Below are positions 44,576 to 52,318 of a DNA stretch of 64,000 nucleotides, in pieces (within the stretch, counting starts at the first letter, position 1; every line of letters begins with the position of its first letter). Position numbers and translations under genes: made by a program. The notes under the pieces were generated by a model. The model was not told where the DNA came from. It did not search any database and saw only the letters and a list, made by a program, of their open reading frames with translations. This DNA is from Amycolatopsis xylanica. GTDB taxonomy: Bacteria > Actinomycetota > Actinomycetes > Mycobacteriales > Pseudonocardiaceae. Location: positions 248,001-312,000 of the forward strand of contig NZ_FNON01000004.1 of assembly GCF_900107045.1 (NCBI RefSeq), given 5' to 3'.

Positions 44576-44880
44576 GCCGTCTCCTCGCGCTCGGCCGCTT
44601 CGGCCAGCTCGGCGAGACGGTCGAGCTCGGTGGCCCACATCTGCTCCAGCCAATGCACCAGCGGGCCCAGCGCCTCGCGGTTGGCGCGGTAGAACCGGCG
44701 CGTCCCGTCCTTGCGGACGCTGACGAGACCGGCGCGCCGCAAGACCCCGAGGTGCTGCGACACCGCGCCGAAGGTGACCTCGAAATGCTCCGCGACCTCG
44801 CCCGCGGAGCGCTCGGCGTCCCACACCAGCCGCAGGATCGCGCGGCGGCGGGGTTCGGCGACCACGGCCAATGCGTCCAT
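44572..44880 (-). CDS. ArsR-family repressor
   Basis: The ~102-residue winged-helix repressor has 'ERSAGEVAEHFEVTFGAVSQHLGVLRRAGLVSVRKDGTRRFYRAN'. No obvious metal-binding Cys cluster is present, so the inducer is likely not a soft metal. ATG 44880 is preferred: TAAACT (44888-44893 on the minus strand) lies seven bases upstream, and it overlaps a TTTAGC/GCTAAA operator. A GTG-type start at 44916 would run across that operator. Confidence 0.9.
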   Translation of the reverse strand: MDALAVVAEPRRRAILRLVWDAERSAGEVAEHFEVTFGAVSQHLGVLRRAGLVSVRKDGTRRFYRANREALGPLVHWLEQMWATELDRLAELAEAAEREETA

Positions 44881-44887
44881 ACGGGTG

Positions 44888-44951
44888 AGTTTAGCGACGG
44901 CTAAAGCTTGCCTCAATCCGGCGGGCGAGCTATTTTAGTCATCGCTAAAGT
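44888..44951. promoter_or_regulatory. Divergent promoter with two ArsR operators
   Basis: TTTAGC-gacg-GCTAAA (44890-44905) and TTTAGT-catc-GCTAAA (44934-44949) are two copies of one 16-bp site. Each overlaps a -10 box: TAAACT for the ArsR gene (minus, 7 bases before ATG 44880) and TAAAGT (44946-44951) for the plus-strand gene (8 bases before GTG 44960). One repressor would silence both directions. Confidence 0.78.
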
Positions 44952-44959
44952 AACCCGGA

Positions 44960-45529
44960 GTGAGGGAGATTCCCCCGATGCCCGAAGGTCCCGTGACCGA
45001 CCAACTGGCCGCCGCCGAAGCCTCGCTGAAGATCTGTGTGGCGACGCTGCACGAAGTCGGCCCTGAGGACGGCACCCGGCAGACGCCCTGCGCCGATTTC
45101 GACATCGACCAGGTCGTCGAGCATCTGCTCGGCTCACTGACCAGTCTCAGCGCGATCGCGGGCAAGCCGCTGGAAACGGTGGCCGACGGCACGCACGAGG
45201 CCAAGGTCGCCGCAGCGGGCAGGCACGCGATCGACGCTTGGCGGGCCCGCGGGCTCGACGGCGTCATCCAGGTCGGCCCGAACGAGCGGGCCGCTTCGCT
45301 GACCGCGGCCATCGTGTCGCTCGAACTGCTCGTGCACGCCTGGGACGTGGCGGTCGCGCTCGGCCGCACCATCGAGGTGAGCGACGAGCTCAGCTCGTAC
45401 GTGCTCGAGCAGGCCCGCCAGGTCGTCGTCCCGCAGATGCGCGCGGGCCGCTTCGGCCCCGAGGTGGCCGCCCCCGAAGACGCGACCAGTCTCGAACGCC
45501 TCATCGCGTTCACCGGCCGCACTTCCTGA
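44960..45529 (+). CDS. TIGR03086 / DinB-like metal-binding protein
   Basis: The ~189-residue four-helix protein of the maleylpyruvate-isomerase/DinB superfamily has the metal-ligand signature 'DQVVEHLLGSL' and 'LLVHAWDVAVALG' (His in each). The family includes mycothiol-dependent enzymes, but this one's substrate is unknown. GTG 44960 fits a leaderless start; ATG 44978 with GGGAG upstream is the alternative. It is probably controlled by the divergent ArsR protein and co-transcribed with the VOC genes. Confidence 0.87.
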   Translation: MREIPPMPEGPVTDQLAAAEASLKICVATLHEVGPEDGTRQTPCADFDIDQVVEHLLGSLTSLSAIAGKPLETVADGTHEAKVAAAGRHAIDAWRARGLDGVIQVGPNERAASLTAAIVSLELLVHAWDVAVALGRTIEVSDELSSYVLEQARQVVVPQMRAGRFGPEVAAPEDATSLERLIAFTGRTS

Positions 45530-45543
45530 GAAAGGAAACCGCC

Positions 45544-46314
45544 ATGCCACACCGCACTTCTTACCTCCAGGGCACGCCAAGCTGGGTCGACCTGGCAACC
45601 ACCGACCAGGACGCGGCCAAGACGTTCTACGGCGAGCTGTTCGGCTGGGAGTTCGACGACCAGAAGATGCCGGACGGCGCCGTCTACTCGATGGCCGTCC
45701 TGAACGGTGGCGTCGTCGCGGCCATCGCGGCCCAGCCGCAGCCGGGCGTGCCGCCGCTGTGGAACACCTACCTGACCGTGGACGACGTCGACGCCGCGGC
45801 CGCACGTGTCGAAGCGGCGGGCGGCAAGCTGGTGATGCCGCCGTTCGACGTGCTGGACGCGGGCCGGATGTGCTTCGCGACCGATCCGTCCGGCGCGGCG
45901 GTCGGCCTGTGGCAGGCGAACCAGCACATCGGCGCGACCGTGGTCAACGAGCCGGGCGCGCTGATCTGGAACGAGCTGATCACCGACAACGAGGCCGCGC
46001 TTTCCTTCTACGACCAGGTTTTCGGCTCCACCTGGGAGGCGGGTGACATCGGCGGCGACACGCCGTACGTCGCGCTCGTGGTCGGCGGGGAACGAATCGC
46101 GGGCACCGTCCACCCACGGGTGCCGGGCACCCCGAACCACTGGCACGTCTACTTCGCGGTGGCCGACGCGGCCGCGGCCGCCGAGCGGGTCACGGCATTG
46201 GGCGGCACCGTCCTCAATGGACCTTTCGACACCCCGATCGGCCCGATGGCGCAACTGCGCGACCCTCAGGGCGGAATATTCAGCATCTTCGAGCCGAAAC
46301 CGCCGAACGGCTGA
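45544..46314 (+). CDS. VOC family protein, two glyoxalase-like domains
   Basis: The 256-residue protein has two vicinal-oxygen-chelate repeats (~10-125 and ~135-250), starting 'QGTPSWVDLATTDQDAAKTFYGELFGWEFDD'. Such two-domain proteins in actinobacteria bind or transform unknown small molecules. AAAGGA precedes the ATG, and it follows the TIGR03086 gene by 14 bp. A close paralogue follows 22 bp downstream. Confidence 0.9.
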   Translation: MPHRTSYLQGTPSWVDLATTDQDAAKTFYGELFGWEFDDQKMPDGAVYSMAVLNGGVVAAIAAQPQPGVPPLWNTYLTVDDVDAAAARVEAAGGKLVMPPFDVLDAGRMCFATDPSGAAVGLWQANQHIGATVVNEPGALIWNELITDNEAALSFYDQVFGSTWEAGDIGGDTPYVALVVGGERIAGTVHPRVPGTPNHWHVYFAVADAAAAAERVTALGGTVLNGPFDTPIGPMAQLRDPQGGIFSIFEPKPPNG

Positions 46315-46336
46315 GCTTGATCATTAGGCTGGAGGT

Positions 46337-47083
46337 ATGCCTCAACGCACCGCCTACAGCCAGGGCACACCCAACTGGGTCGACCTGCGGACCACCGATC
46401 CGGCCGCCGCGAAGTCGTTCTACGGCGGCCTGTTCGGCTGGGAATTCACCGATCTCGACGAGCATTACTCGATGGCGCTGAAGGACGGCGCGGTGGTCGC
46501 GGCCATCGCGCCGGACGACGCCGTCAAGTGGACCACCTACTTCGCGGTGCCGGACGCCGACGCCGCCGCGGCCACGATCGAGGCCGCCGGTGGCAAGGTG
46601 CTCACCGGTCCGCTGGACGTGGCGGACGCGGGCCGGACGGCCTTCGCCGAAGACCCCAACGGCGTCACTTTCGCGGTCTGGCAAGCGAAAAGCCACATCG
46701 GCGCGTCCTTGGTGAACGAGCCCGGCACGTTCATCTGGAGCGAGCTGATGACCGAGGGCATCGACGCGGCGCTCGCGTTCTACGAAGAGGTGCTCGGGCT
46801 CACCAAGAACGTCGTGGACCTCGGCGGCTCGCCGTTCGTCGGCCTCAACGCGGGCGAGACCATGATCGGCGGCGTCCACGCGCCGACCGTGGAAGGCGCC
46901 GTGAGCCGCTGGATCGTCTACTTCTCCGTCGCCGACGTCGACGCGACCGTCGCACAGGCGAAGGAACTCGGCGCCACCACCGTGCACGGCCCGGTGGACA
47001 CACCGGTCGGGCCGCTGGCCGCCCTGCGTGACCCGCAGGGCGGTTCTTTCAGCGTCTGGGCCTACAACGGGCCGGTGAGCTAG
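46337..47083 (+). CDS. VOC family protein, paralogue of the preceding gene
   Basis: The 248-residue two-domain VOC protein clearly arose by tandem duplication ('QGTPNWVDLRTTDPAAAKSFYGGLFGWEFTD' parallels its neighbour). TAGGCT (46325-46330) then GGAGGT directly abut the ATG. The Shine-Dalgarno is too close to work, so a leaderless start is more likely and the gene may have its own promoter. Its TAG shares CTAG (47080-47083) with the convergent DHH gene's stop. Confidence 0.9.
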   Translation: MPQRTAYSQGTPNWVDLRTTDPAAAKSFYGGLFGWEFTDLDEHYSMALKDGAVVAAIAPDDAVKWTTYFAVPDADAAAATIEAAGGKVLTGPLDVADAGRTAFAEDPNGVTFAVWQAKSHIGASLVNEPGTFIWSELMTEGIDAALAFYEEVLGLTKNVVDLGGSPFVGLNAGETMIGGVHAPTVEGAVSRWIVYFSVADVDATVAQAKELGATTVHGPVDTPVGPLAALRDPQGGSFSVWAYNGPVS

Positions 47084-48087
47084 AGGCGGGGCGCGCGGTC
47101 GAGCGCGTCACGCAGGAGGCCGAGCGCGTGCTCGGCGGTGCCATGGACGGTGCACCCGGCGGCCAGCCGGTGCCCGCCGCCGCCGAGTTCGCGCGCGGCC
47201 AGCGAGACGTCGATCTTCCCCATCGCGCGCAGGGAGACCTGCCACTCCCCCGGCAGGCCCTCCTTCAGCACGACGGCGACCTCGGCGTCGCGGGTCGCCC
47301 GCACGACGTCGATGACGGACTCGACCTCTTCCGACCGCACGGTCGACGCCGTCTCGGCCGTGACGACCGCGTGCACCAGGCCGAGGCCCTGCGCGCTGTC
47401 CGGTTCGAGCCGGGCGCCCGCCAGCACCGTGGCGAGCATCGGCAGGTAGGCGAACGGGTGGGAGTCCATGATCTCCCTGGTCAGCGCCATCGGCTGGACC
47501 CCGGCGTCGAGCAGCCGCGCGGCCATCGCGTGCGTCACCGGGCGGGCGCGCCGGAAGCCGCCGGTGTCGGTGACCAGCCCGGCGTACAGGCAGCGCGCGG
47601 TCGGCTCGTCGAGCTCGTCACCGAGGGCGTCGATCAGCTGCAGCACCAGCACGGCCGTCGCCTCGGCGGTCTCGTCGACCACGTGGTGGGTGCCGTAGAA
47701 CTGGTTGGACGCGTGATGGTCGACGACCAGCACCTGCCCGCCGGTCTCCTTCACCTTCGCGACCCGGCCGCCGAGCGACCCGAGCCTGCCCAGCGTCGGC
47801 GTGTCGAGCCCGATGAGCAGCGGCTCGGTCTCGGGCAGCTCGTCGGGCCGCACGAGCAGGCCGTCGGCGTCGAGCCCGCGCAGCGTCTCGGGCGGCACCC
47901 ACTCGCCACCGCCGGTCCCGAAGGACACGCGCACGGTCGCGCCGCGTTTGCTCAGCACGCGCCCGAGCGCGAGCGCGCTGCCGAGCGCGTCGGCGTCGGG
48001 CCGCACGTGCCCGAGCAGGGTCACGTCGGTGGCGGTGGACAGGAGGGCGGCCGCTTGCCGGATGTCGTGCTCCAAAGACGCTGTCAC
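47080..48087 (-). CDS. nrnA: DHH/DHHA1 phosphoesterase (NrnA type)
   Basis: The 335-residue enzyme has 'GHVRPDADALGSALALGRVL', 'DHHASN' and the C-terminal DHHA1 'GGGHRLAAGCTV'. NrnA-type enzymes degrade nanoRNA, pAp and, in mycobacteria, cyclic dinucleotides. The mycobacterial homologue follows rbfA and precedes dinF; here accessory genes lie on both sides. TAGCGT (48096-48101 on the minus strand) lies eight bases before the GTG, and it overlaps the divergent gene's -10 box. Confidence 0.95.
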   Translation of the reverse strand: MTASLEHDIRQAAALLSTATDVTLLGHVRPDADALGSALALGRVLSKRGATVRVSFGTGGGEWVPPETLRGLDADGLLVRPDELPETEPLLIGLDTPTLGRLGSLGGRVAKVKETGGQVLVVDHHASNQFYGTHHVVDETAEATAVLVLQLIDALGDELDEPTARCLYAGLVTDTGGFRRARPVTHAMAARLLDAGVQPMALTREIMDSHPFAYLPMLATVLAGARLEPDSAQGLGLVHAVVTAETASTVRSEEVESVIDVVRATRDAEVAVVLKEGLPGEWQVSLRAMGKIDVSLAARELGGGGHRLAAGCTVHGTAEHALGLLRDALDRAPRL

Positions 48088-48095
48088 GGTCGGTC

Positions 48096-48105
48096 ACGCT
48101 ACGCT
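48096..48105. promoter_or_regulatory. Overlapping divergent -10 boxes
   Basis: ACGCTACGCT reads as TAGCGT on the minus strand (48096-48101, 8 bases before GTG 48087) and as TACGCT on the plus strand (48100-48105, 7 bases before ATG 48113). The whole intergenic gap is 25 bp, so both transcripts must be leaderless and cannot start at the same time. Confidence 0.75.
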
Positions 48106-48112
48106 CTCCGGG

Positions 48113-49141
48113 ATGCCTGAGTACGCGATCCTGGTGTATCCGTCGGCCAACCGGGTGTACACCGACTCCTCCCCCGCGCTGCTGCGCGCCGAACTGGCCG
48201 TGTTCGGCGCCGCGCTGAGCTCCCCGCTCGGCGAGATCGGCGAAGACCGGATCGGTGGCGTCAGCTACGTGACCTTCGGCAGCGAAGCGCCGCTGACGGC
48301 CACGGACCTGGCGTTACTGTCCAATTTGTCCTCGCTGTACGCGCTGTTCGAACGCGGCGACGGCGCCTTGAAGCCGGTGACCATCGAGCCGGCCGCCGCC
48401 TTCGACTCGGACCTGCTGACCATCCAGAAGTACCCGGGCAAGACGAACGAGCTGTTCACGAAGCTGCTGTTCAACGTGACGCTGCTGGCGGGCGCGAAGC
48501 CCGTGTTCGGTGAGCCGCTGTACGTGCTCGACCCGCTGTGCGGGCGCGGCACCACGCTGAACCAGGCGATGATGTACGGCTGCCACGCCTACGGGCTCGA
48601 CGTCGACGGCAAGGACTTCGACGCCTACGAGATGTTCATCAAGACGTGGCTGCGGACCAAGCGGGTCAAGCACACCGCCGAGTCCGGCCAGGTCCGCCGC
48701 AACAAGGTGCGCCTCGGGCGGCGGCTCGACCTCGAGTTCGGGCTGACGAAGGAGCAGTACAAGGCAGGCGACACCCGCAAGATCACGTACTTCAACGCCG
48801 ACACGCTCACGACCGACGAGCTGCTGCGCGCGAAGTCGGTGGACCTGATCATCACGGACGCCCCGTACGGCGTGCAGCACGGCAGCCACCGCGACGCGGG
48901 CCTGGCCCGCAGCCCGCACGACCTGCTGGCCGCGGCCGTGCCGGTGTGGTCGCGGGTGCTCCGTCCAGGCGGCGCTTTGGGCATCTCGTGGAACACCAAT
49001 GTCTGCCCGCGCGCGGATTTGGTGGACATCCTGAAGCGCGCCGGCCTCGAAGTCCGCGAAGGTGGGGCTTACGAAGAGTTCTCGCACCGCGTCGACCAGG
49101 CGATCGTGCGCGACCTCGTGGTCGCCTCGAAACCGTCCTGA
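48113..49141 (+). CDS. TRM11-type RNA/DNA methyltransferase
   Basis: The 342-residue Rossmann methyltransferase has SAM loop 'VLDPLCGRGTTLNQA' (~140) and catalytic 'DLIITDAPYGVQHG' (D/N-x-PY-type, ~243-256), as in guanine-N2 or adenine-N6 amino-methyltransferases of the TRM11 group. The RNA target is unknown. The TACGCT box seven bases upstream of the ATG gives a leaderless start. The TGA stop lies inside a half copy of the palindromic element. Confidence 0.9.
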   Translation: MPEYAILVYPSANRVYTDSSPALLRAELAVFGAALSSPLGEIGEDRIGGVSYVTFGSEAPLTATDLALLSNLSSLYALFERGDGALKPVTIEPAAAFDSDLLTIQKYPGKTNELFTKLLFNVTLLAGAKPVFGEPLYVLDPLCGRGTTLNQAMMYGCHAYGLDVDGKDFDAYEMFIKTWLRTKRVKHTAESGQVRRNKVRLGRRLDLEFGLTKEQYKAGDTRKITYFNADTLTTDELLRAKSVDLIITDAPYGVQHGSHRDAGLARSPHDLLAAAVPVWSRVLRPGGALGISWNTNVCPRADLVDILKRAGLEVREGGAYEEFSHRVDQAIVRDLVVASKPS

Positions 49142-49157
49142 GTGTTTTCGCCGGTTT
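49135..49157. repeat. Half copy of the 46-bp palindromic element
   Basis: GTCCTGAGTG-TTTTC-GCCGGTTT matches the left arm with one change in the outer block (G to C at position 4). The methyltransferase's TGA falls at positions 5-7 of the arm, the same place as in full copies. No right arm follows; a complete copy begins 39 bp downstream. Confidence 0.65.
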
Positions 49158-49195
49158 GCTCAGCCACAGTCAAGCCGCTTGTCCACCGACTGGGG

Positions 49196-49241
49196 GTCGT
49201 GAGTGGTACGGCCGGTTCTAACCGGCCGTACCACTCACGAC
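49196..49241. repeat. 46-bp palindromic element, copy F
   Basis: Perfect arms (blocks GTACG/CGTAC) with CT centre. Unlike the others it lies between two genes on the same strand (49141 and 49297). Confidence 0.92.
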
Positions 49242-49296
49242 CCCAGGTGGGTAAATGAGTGGCGGGCAGGCCGTCGGCTGCGGAATGCTCGGACGG

Positions 49297-50163
49297 ATGA
49301 TCACCATGCGCCGGTACGCCGGGCCAGAGGATCTGCGGGCGATGCAGTCGCTCACCGAGCGGATCTGGTCGCTCGACAACTACTGCCACGTCGGCGACCA
49401 GGCCTGGGAGCGGACGCACATCGCCGGGCGTGAGGCGCTGCATCCGACCGCGCTCTGGGAGGACGGCGGCGAGGTCGTCGCTTGGGGCTGGGCGTTCCTG
49501 CCCGACGGCCTGCACTTCCTCGTCGACCCGGCGCGCCCCGAACTCGCCGACGAGGTGCTGCGCTGGTTCGACACCGTCGCCGAGTCGGAAGCACGCAGCA
49601 TCACCCTGCTGGACAGGGAAACCCATCTGCGGGCCGCGCTGGAACGCCAGGGCTACCGGCTCGAGGACTCCCCCGTCTACAGCGACTACATGCGCCTCCC
49701 GCTCGACGATCTGCCGGAACCCGTTGCCCCGCAAGGCTTCCGGCTCCGGCACGTCGAACCCGGAGACCTCGCGCGGCGCGTTGCCGTGCACCAGGCGGCT
49801 TGGCAGCCGTCGAAGGTCACCGAGGAGAGTTACCGCACCGCCATGGGCACCTGGCCCTATCGGTCCACTTTGGACTGGGTCGCCGAGGCCGAGGACGACA
49901 CCTTCGCCGCCAGCTGCCTGATCTGGCTGGACGAACGCAACCGGGTCGGGGAGCTCGAACCGGTCGGCACCGATCCCCGGTTCCGGCGCCGGGGCCTGGC
50001 CCGCGCGGTGTGCCTCGCCGCGCTGGGCGCGCTGCGGGACGCGGGCGCGGACCAGGCCGTCGTCTATCCGGTGCGGGGACTCGCCAAGGCAGCCGCTGCG
50101 GCGCCGTTGTACGAGGACCTCGGGTTCGTCCCCTATGGCAGGACCGTCACCTACGTCAGGTGA
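49297..50163 (+). CDS. Tandem-GNAT acetyltransferase
   Basis: The ~288-residue protein has two GNAT-fold halves. The N-terminal half (~1-135) lacks a clear acetyl-CoA loop; the C-terminal half has 'VGTDPRFRRRGLARAVCLAALGALRDAGADQAVVYPVRGLAKAAAAAPLYEDLGF'. The arrangement resembles mycothiol-synthase-like double GNATs, but the substrate is unknown. ATG 49297 follows AATGCT; an in-frame ATG at 49255 would add 14 residues. Confidence 0.85.
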   Translation: MITMRRYAGPEDLRAMQSLTERIWSLDNYCHVGDQAWERTHIAGREALHPTALWEDGGEVVAWGWAFLPDGLHFLVDPARPELADEVLRWFDTVAESEARSITLLDRETHLRAALERQGYRLEDSPVYSDYMRLPLDDLPEPVAPQGFRLRHVEPGDLARRVAVHQAAWQPSKVTEESYRTAMGTWPYRSTLDWVAEAEDDTFAASCLIWLDERNRVGELEPVGTDPRFRRRGLARAVCLAALGALRDAGADQAVVYPVRGLAKAAAAAPLYEDLGFVPYGRTVTYVR

Positions 50164-50168
50164 TCGAT

Positions 50169-50867
50169 CTAGAACTGGCCGACGACCTGCTCGGCGCGGT
50201 CACGACGGGTGTAGAGATCCCAGTAGAGCTCCGCGAGGTCGTCCGGCTCCGACCTTTCCGGCTCCAAGCCGAGCGTGGCCTCGGGGATCGAGTCGAACAT
50301 CACCTGCGCGTCACTGCGCTCGATCAGCACCCCCAGCGTGAGCGCGCCGGCGTAGATTCCCTTGTCCGCCAACGCGAGGTGCAGGTTGTGCACGTAGTTG
50401 CGCAGTGAAGCCTGCGCGGCGCCCGGCATCGCCAGCTGCGGGAGCGGATCCTTGGCCGACAGGCCGATGCCGTAGAGCAGGCCGCCGTCACCCTGCTCCA
50501 GCAGGCGCGGCAGCAGCAGCCTGGTCAGCGAAAGCGGGGCGAGTGTGGTGCCCTCCATCGCGAGGCGCATGGACTCGACGTCGATGTCGAGCGTCGGGCG
50601 GACGTGCTCGAACTTCAGGTAGCCGTTGATCACCGCGACATCGATGCCGCCGATGGCCTCGACCAGCGCGGCGTGCCCGCTCAGGTCGGCCAGGTCCGCC
50701 GTGAAGGCCTCGGCCTTGACGCCTTCGGCCGCCAGGTCGTCCACAAAGGACTTCAGCCGGTCCCCGGTGCGGGACACCAGCGCGACCCGGTAGCCCTCCT
50801 TGCCGAACCGGCGCGCCGTCGAAATGCCCAGGCCGGGCCCCGCGCCGAAAATCGCGAGCGTCTTCAT
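50169..50867 (-). CDS. SDR-fold protein lacking the catalytic YxxxK
   Basis: The 232-residue Rossmann protein has cofactor loop GAGPGLG (8-14) and 'VALVSRTGDRL'. Where the classical Tyr-x-x-x-Lys should stand there is 'PGAAQASLRNY', and no alternative fits. It may be an atypical oxidoreductase or a ligand-binding relative. GGAGGG precedes the ATG. It diverges from the TetR gene across a 93-bp gap full of TTGAGG-type sites, which suggests it is the TetR target. Confidence 0.85.
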   Translation of the reverse strand: MKTLAIFGAGPGLGISTARRFGKEGYRVALVSRTGDRLKSFVDDLAAEGVKAEAFTADLADLSGHAALVEAIGGIDVAVINGYLKFEHVRPTLDIDVESMRLAMEGTTLAPLSLTRLLLPRLLEQGDGGLLYGIGLSAKDPLPQLAMPGAAQASLRNYVHNLHLALADKGIYAGALTLGVLIERSDAQVMFDSIPEATLGLEPERSEPDDLAELYWDLYTRRDRAEQVVGQF

Positions 50868-50886
50868 GAATTCCCTCCAGCGAGAT

Positions 50887-50953
50887 AAGTTGAGGAGACC
50901 CTCATGTTCAACACGCTACCTCAACTTGAGGACACTCTCAACTTACCTATACT
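50887..50953. promoter_or_regulatory. TetR operator region and TetR promoter
   Basis: AAGTTGAG (50887-50894), the palindrome CCTCAA-c-TTGAGG (50919-50931) and CTCAACTT (50937-50944) are repeated half-sites. TATACT (50948-50953) is a near-ideal -10 box seven bases before GTG 50961. The sites cover both divergent promoters. Confidence 0.72.
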
Positions 50954-50960
50954 GGAGAAC

Positions 50961-51491
50961 GTGGACCGCCCGCTACGCCGAGACGCGCAACGCAACCGCG
51001 ACCTGCTGGTCGCGGCCGCGCGCGAGGTGTTCGGCAGCAAGGGGCTCGACGCGCCGCTGGAGGAGATCGCGCGCCGGGCCGGGGTCGCCATCGGCACGCT
51101 CTACAACCGCTTCCCCGCCCGCGTGAACCTGATCGAAGCCGCCTTCCTCCCCCAGCTCGAACAGGTGCTGGAGACCGGCGCCCAGGCACTGGCGCTCGAG
51201 GATGCCTGGGCGGGGCTCGTCTACTTCGTGGAGACGAGTTGCGAGCGGCAGTCGACCGATCGCGGGTTCGCCGAGGTCTGTTCCGGCACGGTCGAGGCGC
51301 CCGAGATCGACAAGGCGAAAACCGCGATCTGGGAGATGATCACCGCTCTCGTCGGCCGAGCGCAGGACGCGGGCGAGTTGCGGCAGGACTTCGAAGCAGG
51401 CGATCTGGTCAACGCCATCGCGGCGACGTCGAGCATTCCCGACTGGCGCAGGCATTTGACGTTCCTGCTGGACGGCTTCCGGGCTAAGTGA
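50961..51491 (+). CDS. TetR-family regulator
   Basis: The 176-residue protein has an N-terminal HTH ('REVFGSKGLDAPLEEIARRAGVAIGTLYNRFPARVNLIEAAF', ~20-61) and a ligand-binding helical core. GTG 50961 is set by the -10 box TATACT seven bases upstream; an upstream ATG at 50904 would put the operators inside the gene. It probably represses itself and the divergent SDR. The 3' end overlaps the convergent esterase by 8 bp. Confidence 0.92.
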   Translation: MDRPLRRDAQRNRDLLVAAAREVFGSKGLDAPLEEIARRAGVAIGTLYNRFPARVNLIEAAFLPQLEQVLETGAQALALEDAWAGLVYFVETSCERQSTDRGFAEVCSGTVEAPEIDKAKTAIWEMITALVGRAQDAGELRQDFEAGDLVNAIAATSSIPDWRRHLTFLLDGFRAK

Positions 51492-52311
51492 TCTTGGCGC
51501 CGACGAACTTGACGATGTCGGGCAGGACGCGTTTCCAATAAGTGTCGTTGTGCGCGCCCGCCGAGAAGGCGGAGACCTCCGGCTTGGCGGCCTGCGAGAA
51601 CTTGCGGTCCGCCGCGACAAACGGGTCGGAGTTGCCGCACCAGAGCCCGATGGGCCGGTCGCGCAGTTCGTCCGTGTGCCGCAACGGCTCCTCGGCCTCC
51701 CACTGCGCCTGGTCGCGGAAAACCTTGCGGGACTTGGCATCCGGCCAGCTGACGAACAACGCCGCACTGCACGCGGCGACGGCTTTGAGGTCCGGACGAT
51801 CGCGCGCGTACCGCAGTGCGCCGAACGCGCCCATGGAGATCCCGAAGGCCGCCGACGGTTCACGCAGGCCGCGATGCGTGACCCAGCCCGGCACTTCTTC
51901 GCGCAGCATCCTTTGTGGATCGTCGTCGGAGGTCGTGCGCACCCAGTAATGGTCCCCATCGACCGCGGCCACGGCGAACGGCTTCATCCCGGATCGCACC
52001 GCCGCGGTCAACGCCGCGGGCAGGCCGAGATCGAGGAACACCCGCGCGTTGGCGCCTCGGCCGTGCAAAGCCAGGCATACCGGCAAATCCGCGGCAGGGA
52101 CGCCTTCGGGCGTGATCAGCACCAGGTTCACGTCGGTGCCCCGAGCGGCCGACCGCACCCGTTCCACCACCACCGGAGCGGTCAGCGGAGCGGGTGCGGA
52201 AGGCGGCGGCTCGGCGGGTGGTCCCGGCTCAGGTGCCGGCGGCGCGGTGGTGCAGGCACTGCCGGTCATCAGCAGCGCCGCGCCACCGAGGAGCAGACCC
52301 CGGCGGGACAA
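51484..52311 (-). CDS. Tat/lipoprotein-type esterase (alpha/beta hydrolase)
   Basis: The ~275-residue exported hydrolase starts with SRRGLLLGGAALLMTGSAC: twin Arg, hydrophobic core and lipobox ending at Cys. A Pro-rich linker follows. The esterase-D-like fold has oxyanion-loop 'CLALHGRGANA' and nucleophile elbow 'GISMGAFG'. The TTG start lies 7 bp after the rbfA stop with AAGG before it, so it is coupled to rbfA. The substrate is unknown; cell-wall mycolyl or acyl esters are possible. Confidence 0.85.
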   Translation of the reverse strand: MSRRGLLLGGAALLMTGSACTTAPPAPEPGPPAEPPPSAPAPLTAPVVVERVRSAARGTDVNLVLITPEGVPAADLPVCLALHGRGANARVFLDLGLPAALTAAVRSGMKPFAVAAVDGDHYWVRTTSDDDPQRMLREEVPGWVTHRGLREPSAAFGISMGAFGALRYARDRPDLKAVAACSAALFVSWPDAKSRKVFRDQAQWEAEEPLRHTDELRDRPIGLWCGNSDPFVAADRKFSQAAKPEVSAFSAGAHNDTYWKRVLPDIVKFVGAKIT

Positions 52312-52318
52312 ACCCTTG

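Noticed and set aside
23225..49241. Insertion sequences or MITEs for the 46-bp elements
   Set aside because: No transposase, no target-site duplication could be seen, and elements are simple hairpins; terminator or REP-like use fits better for now.
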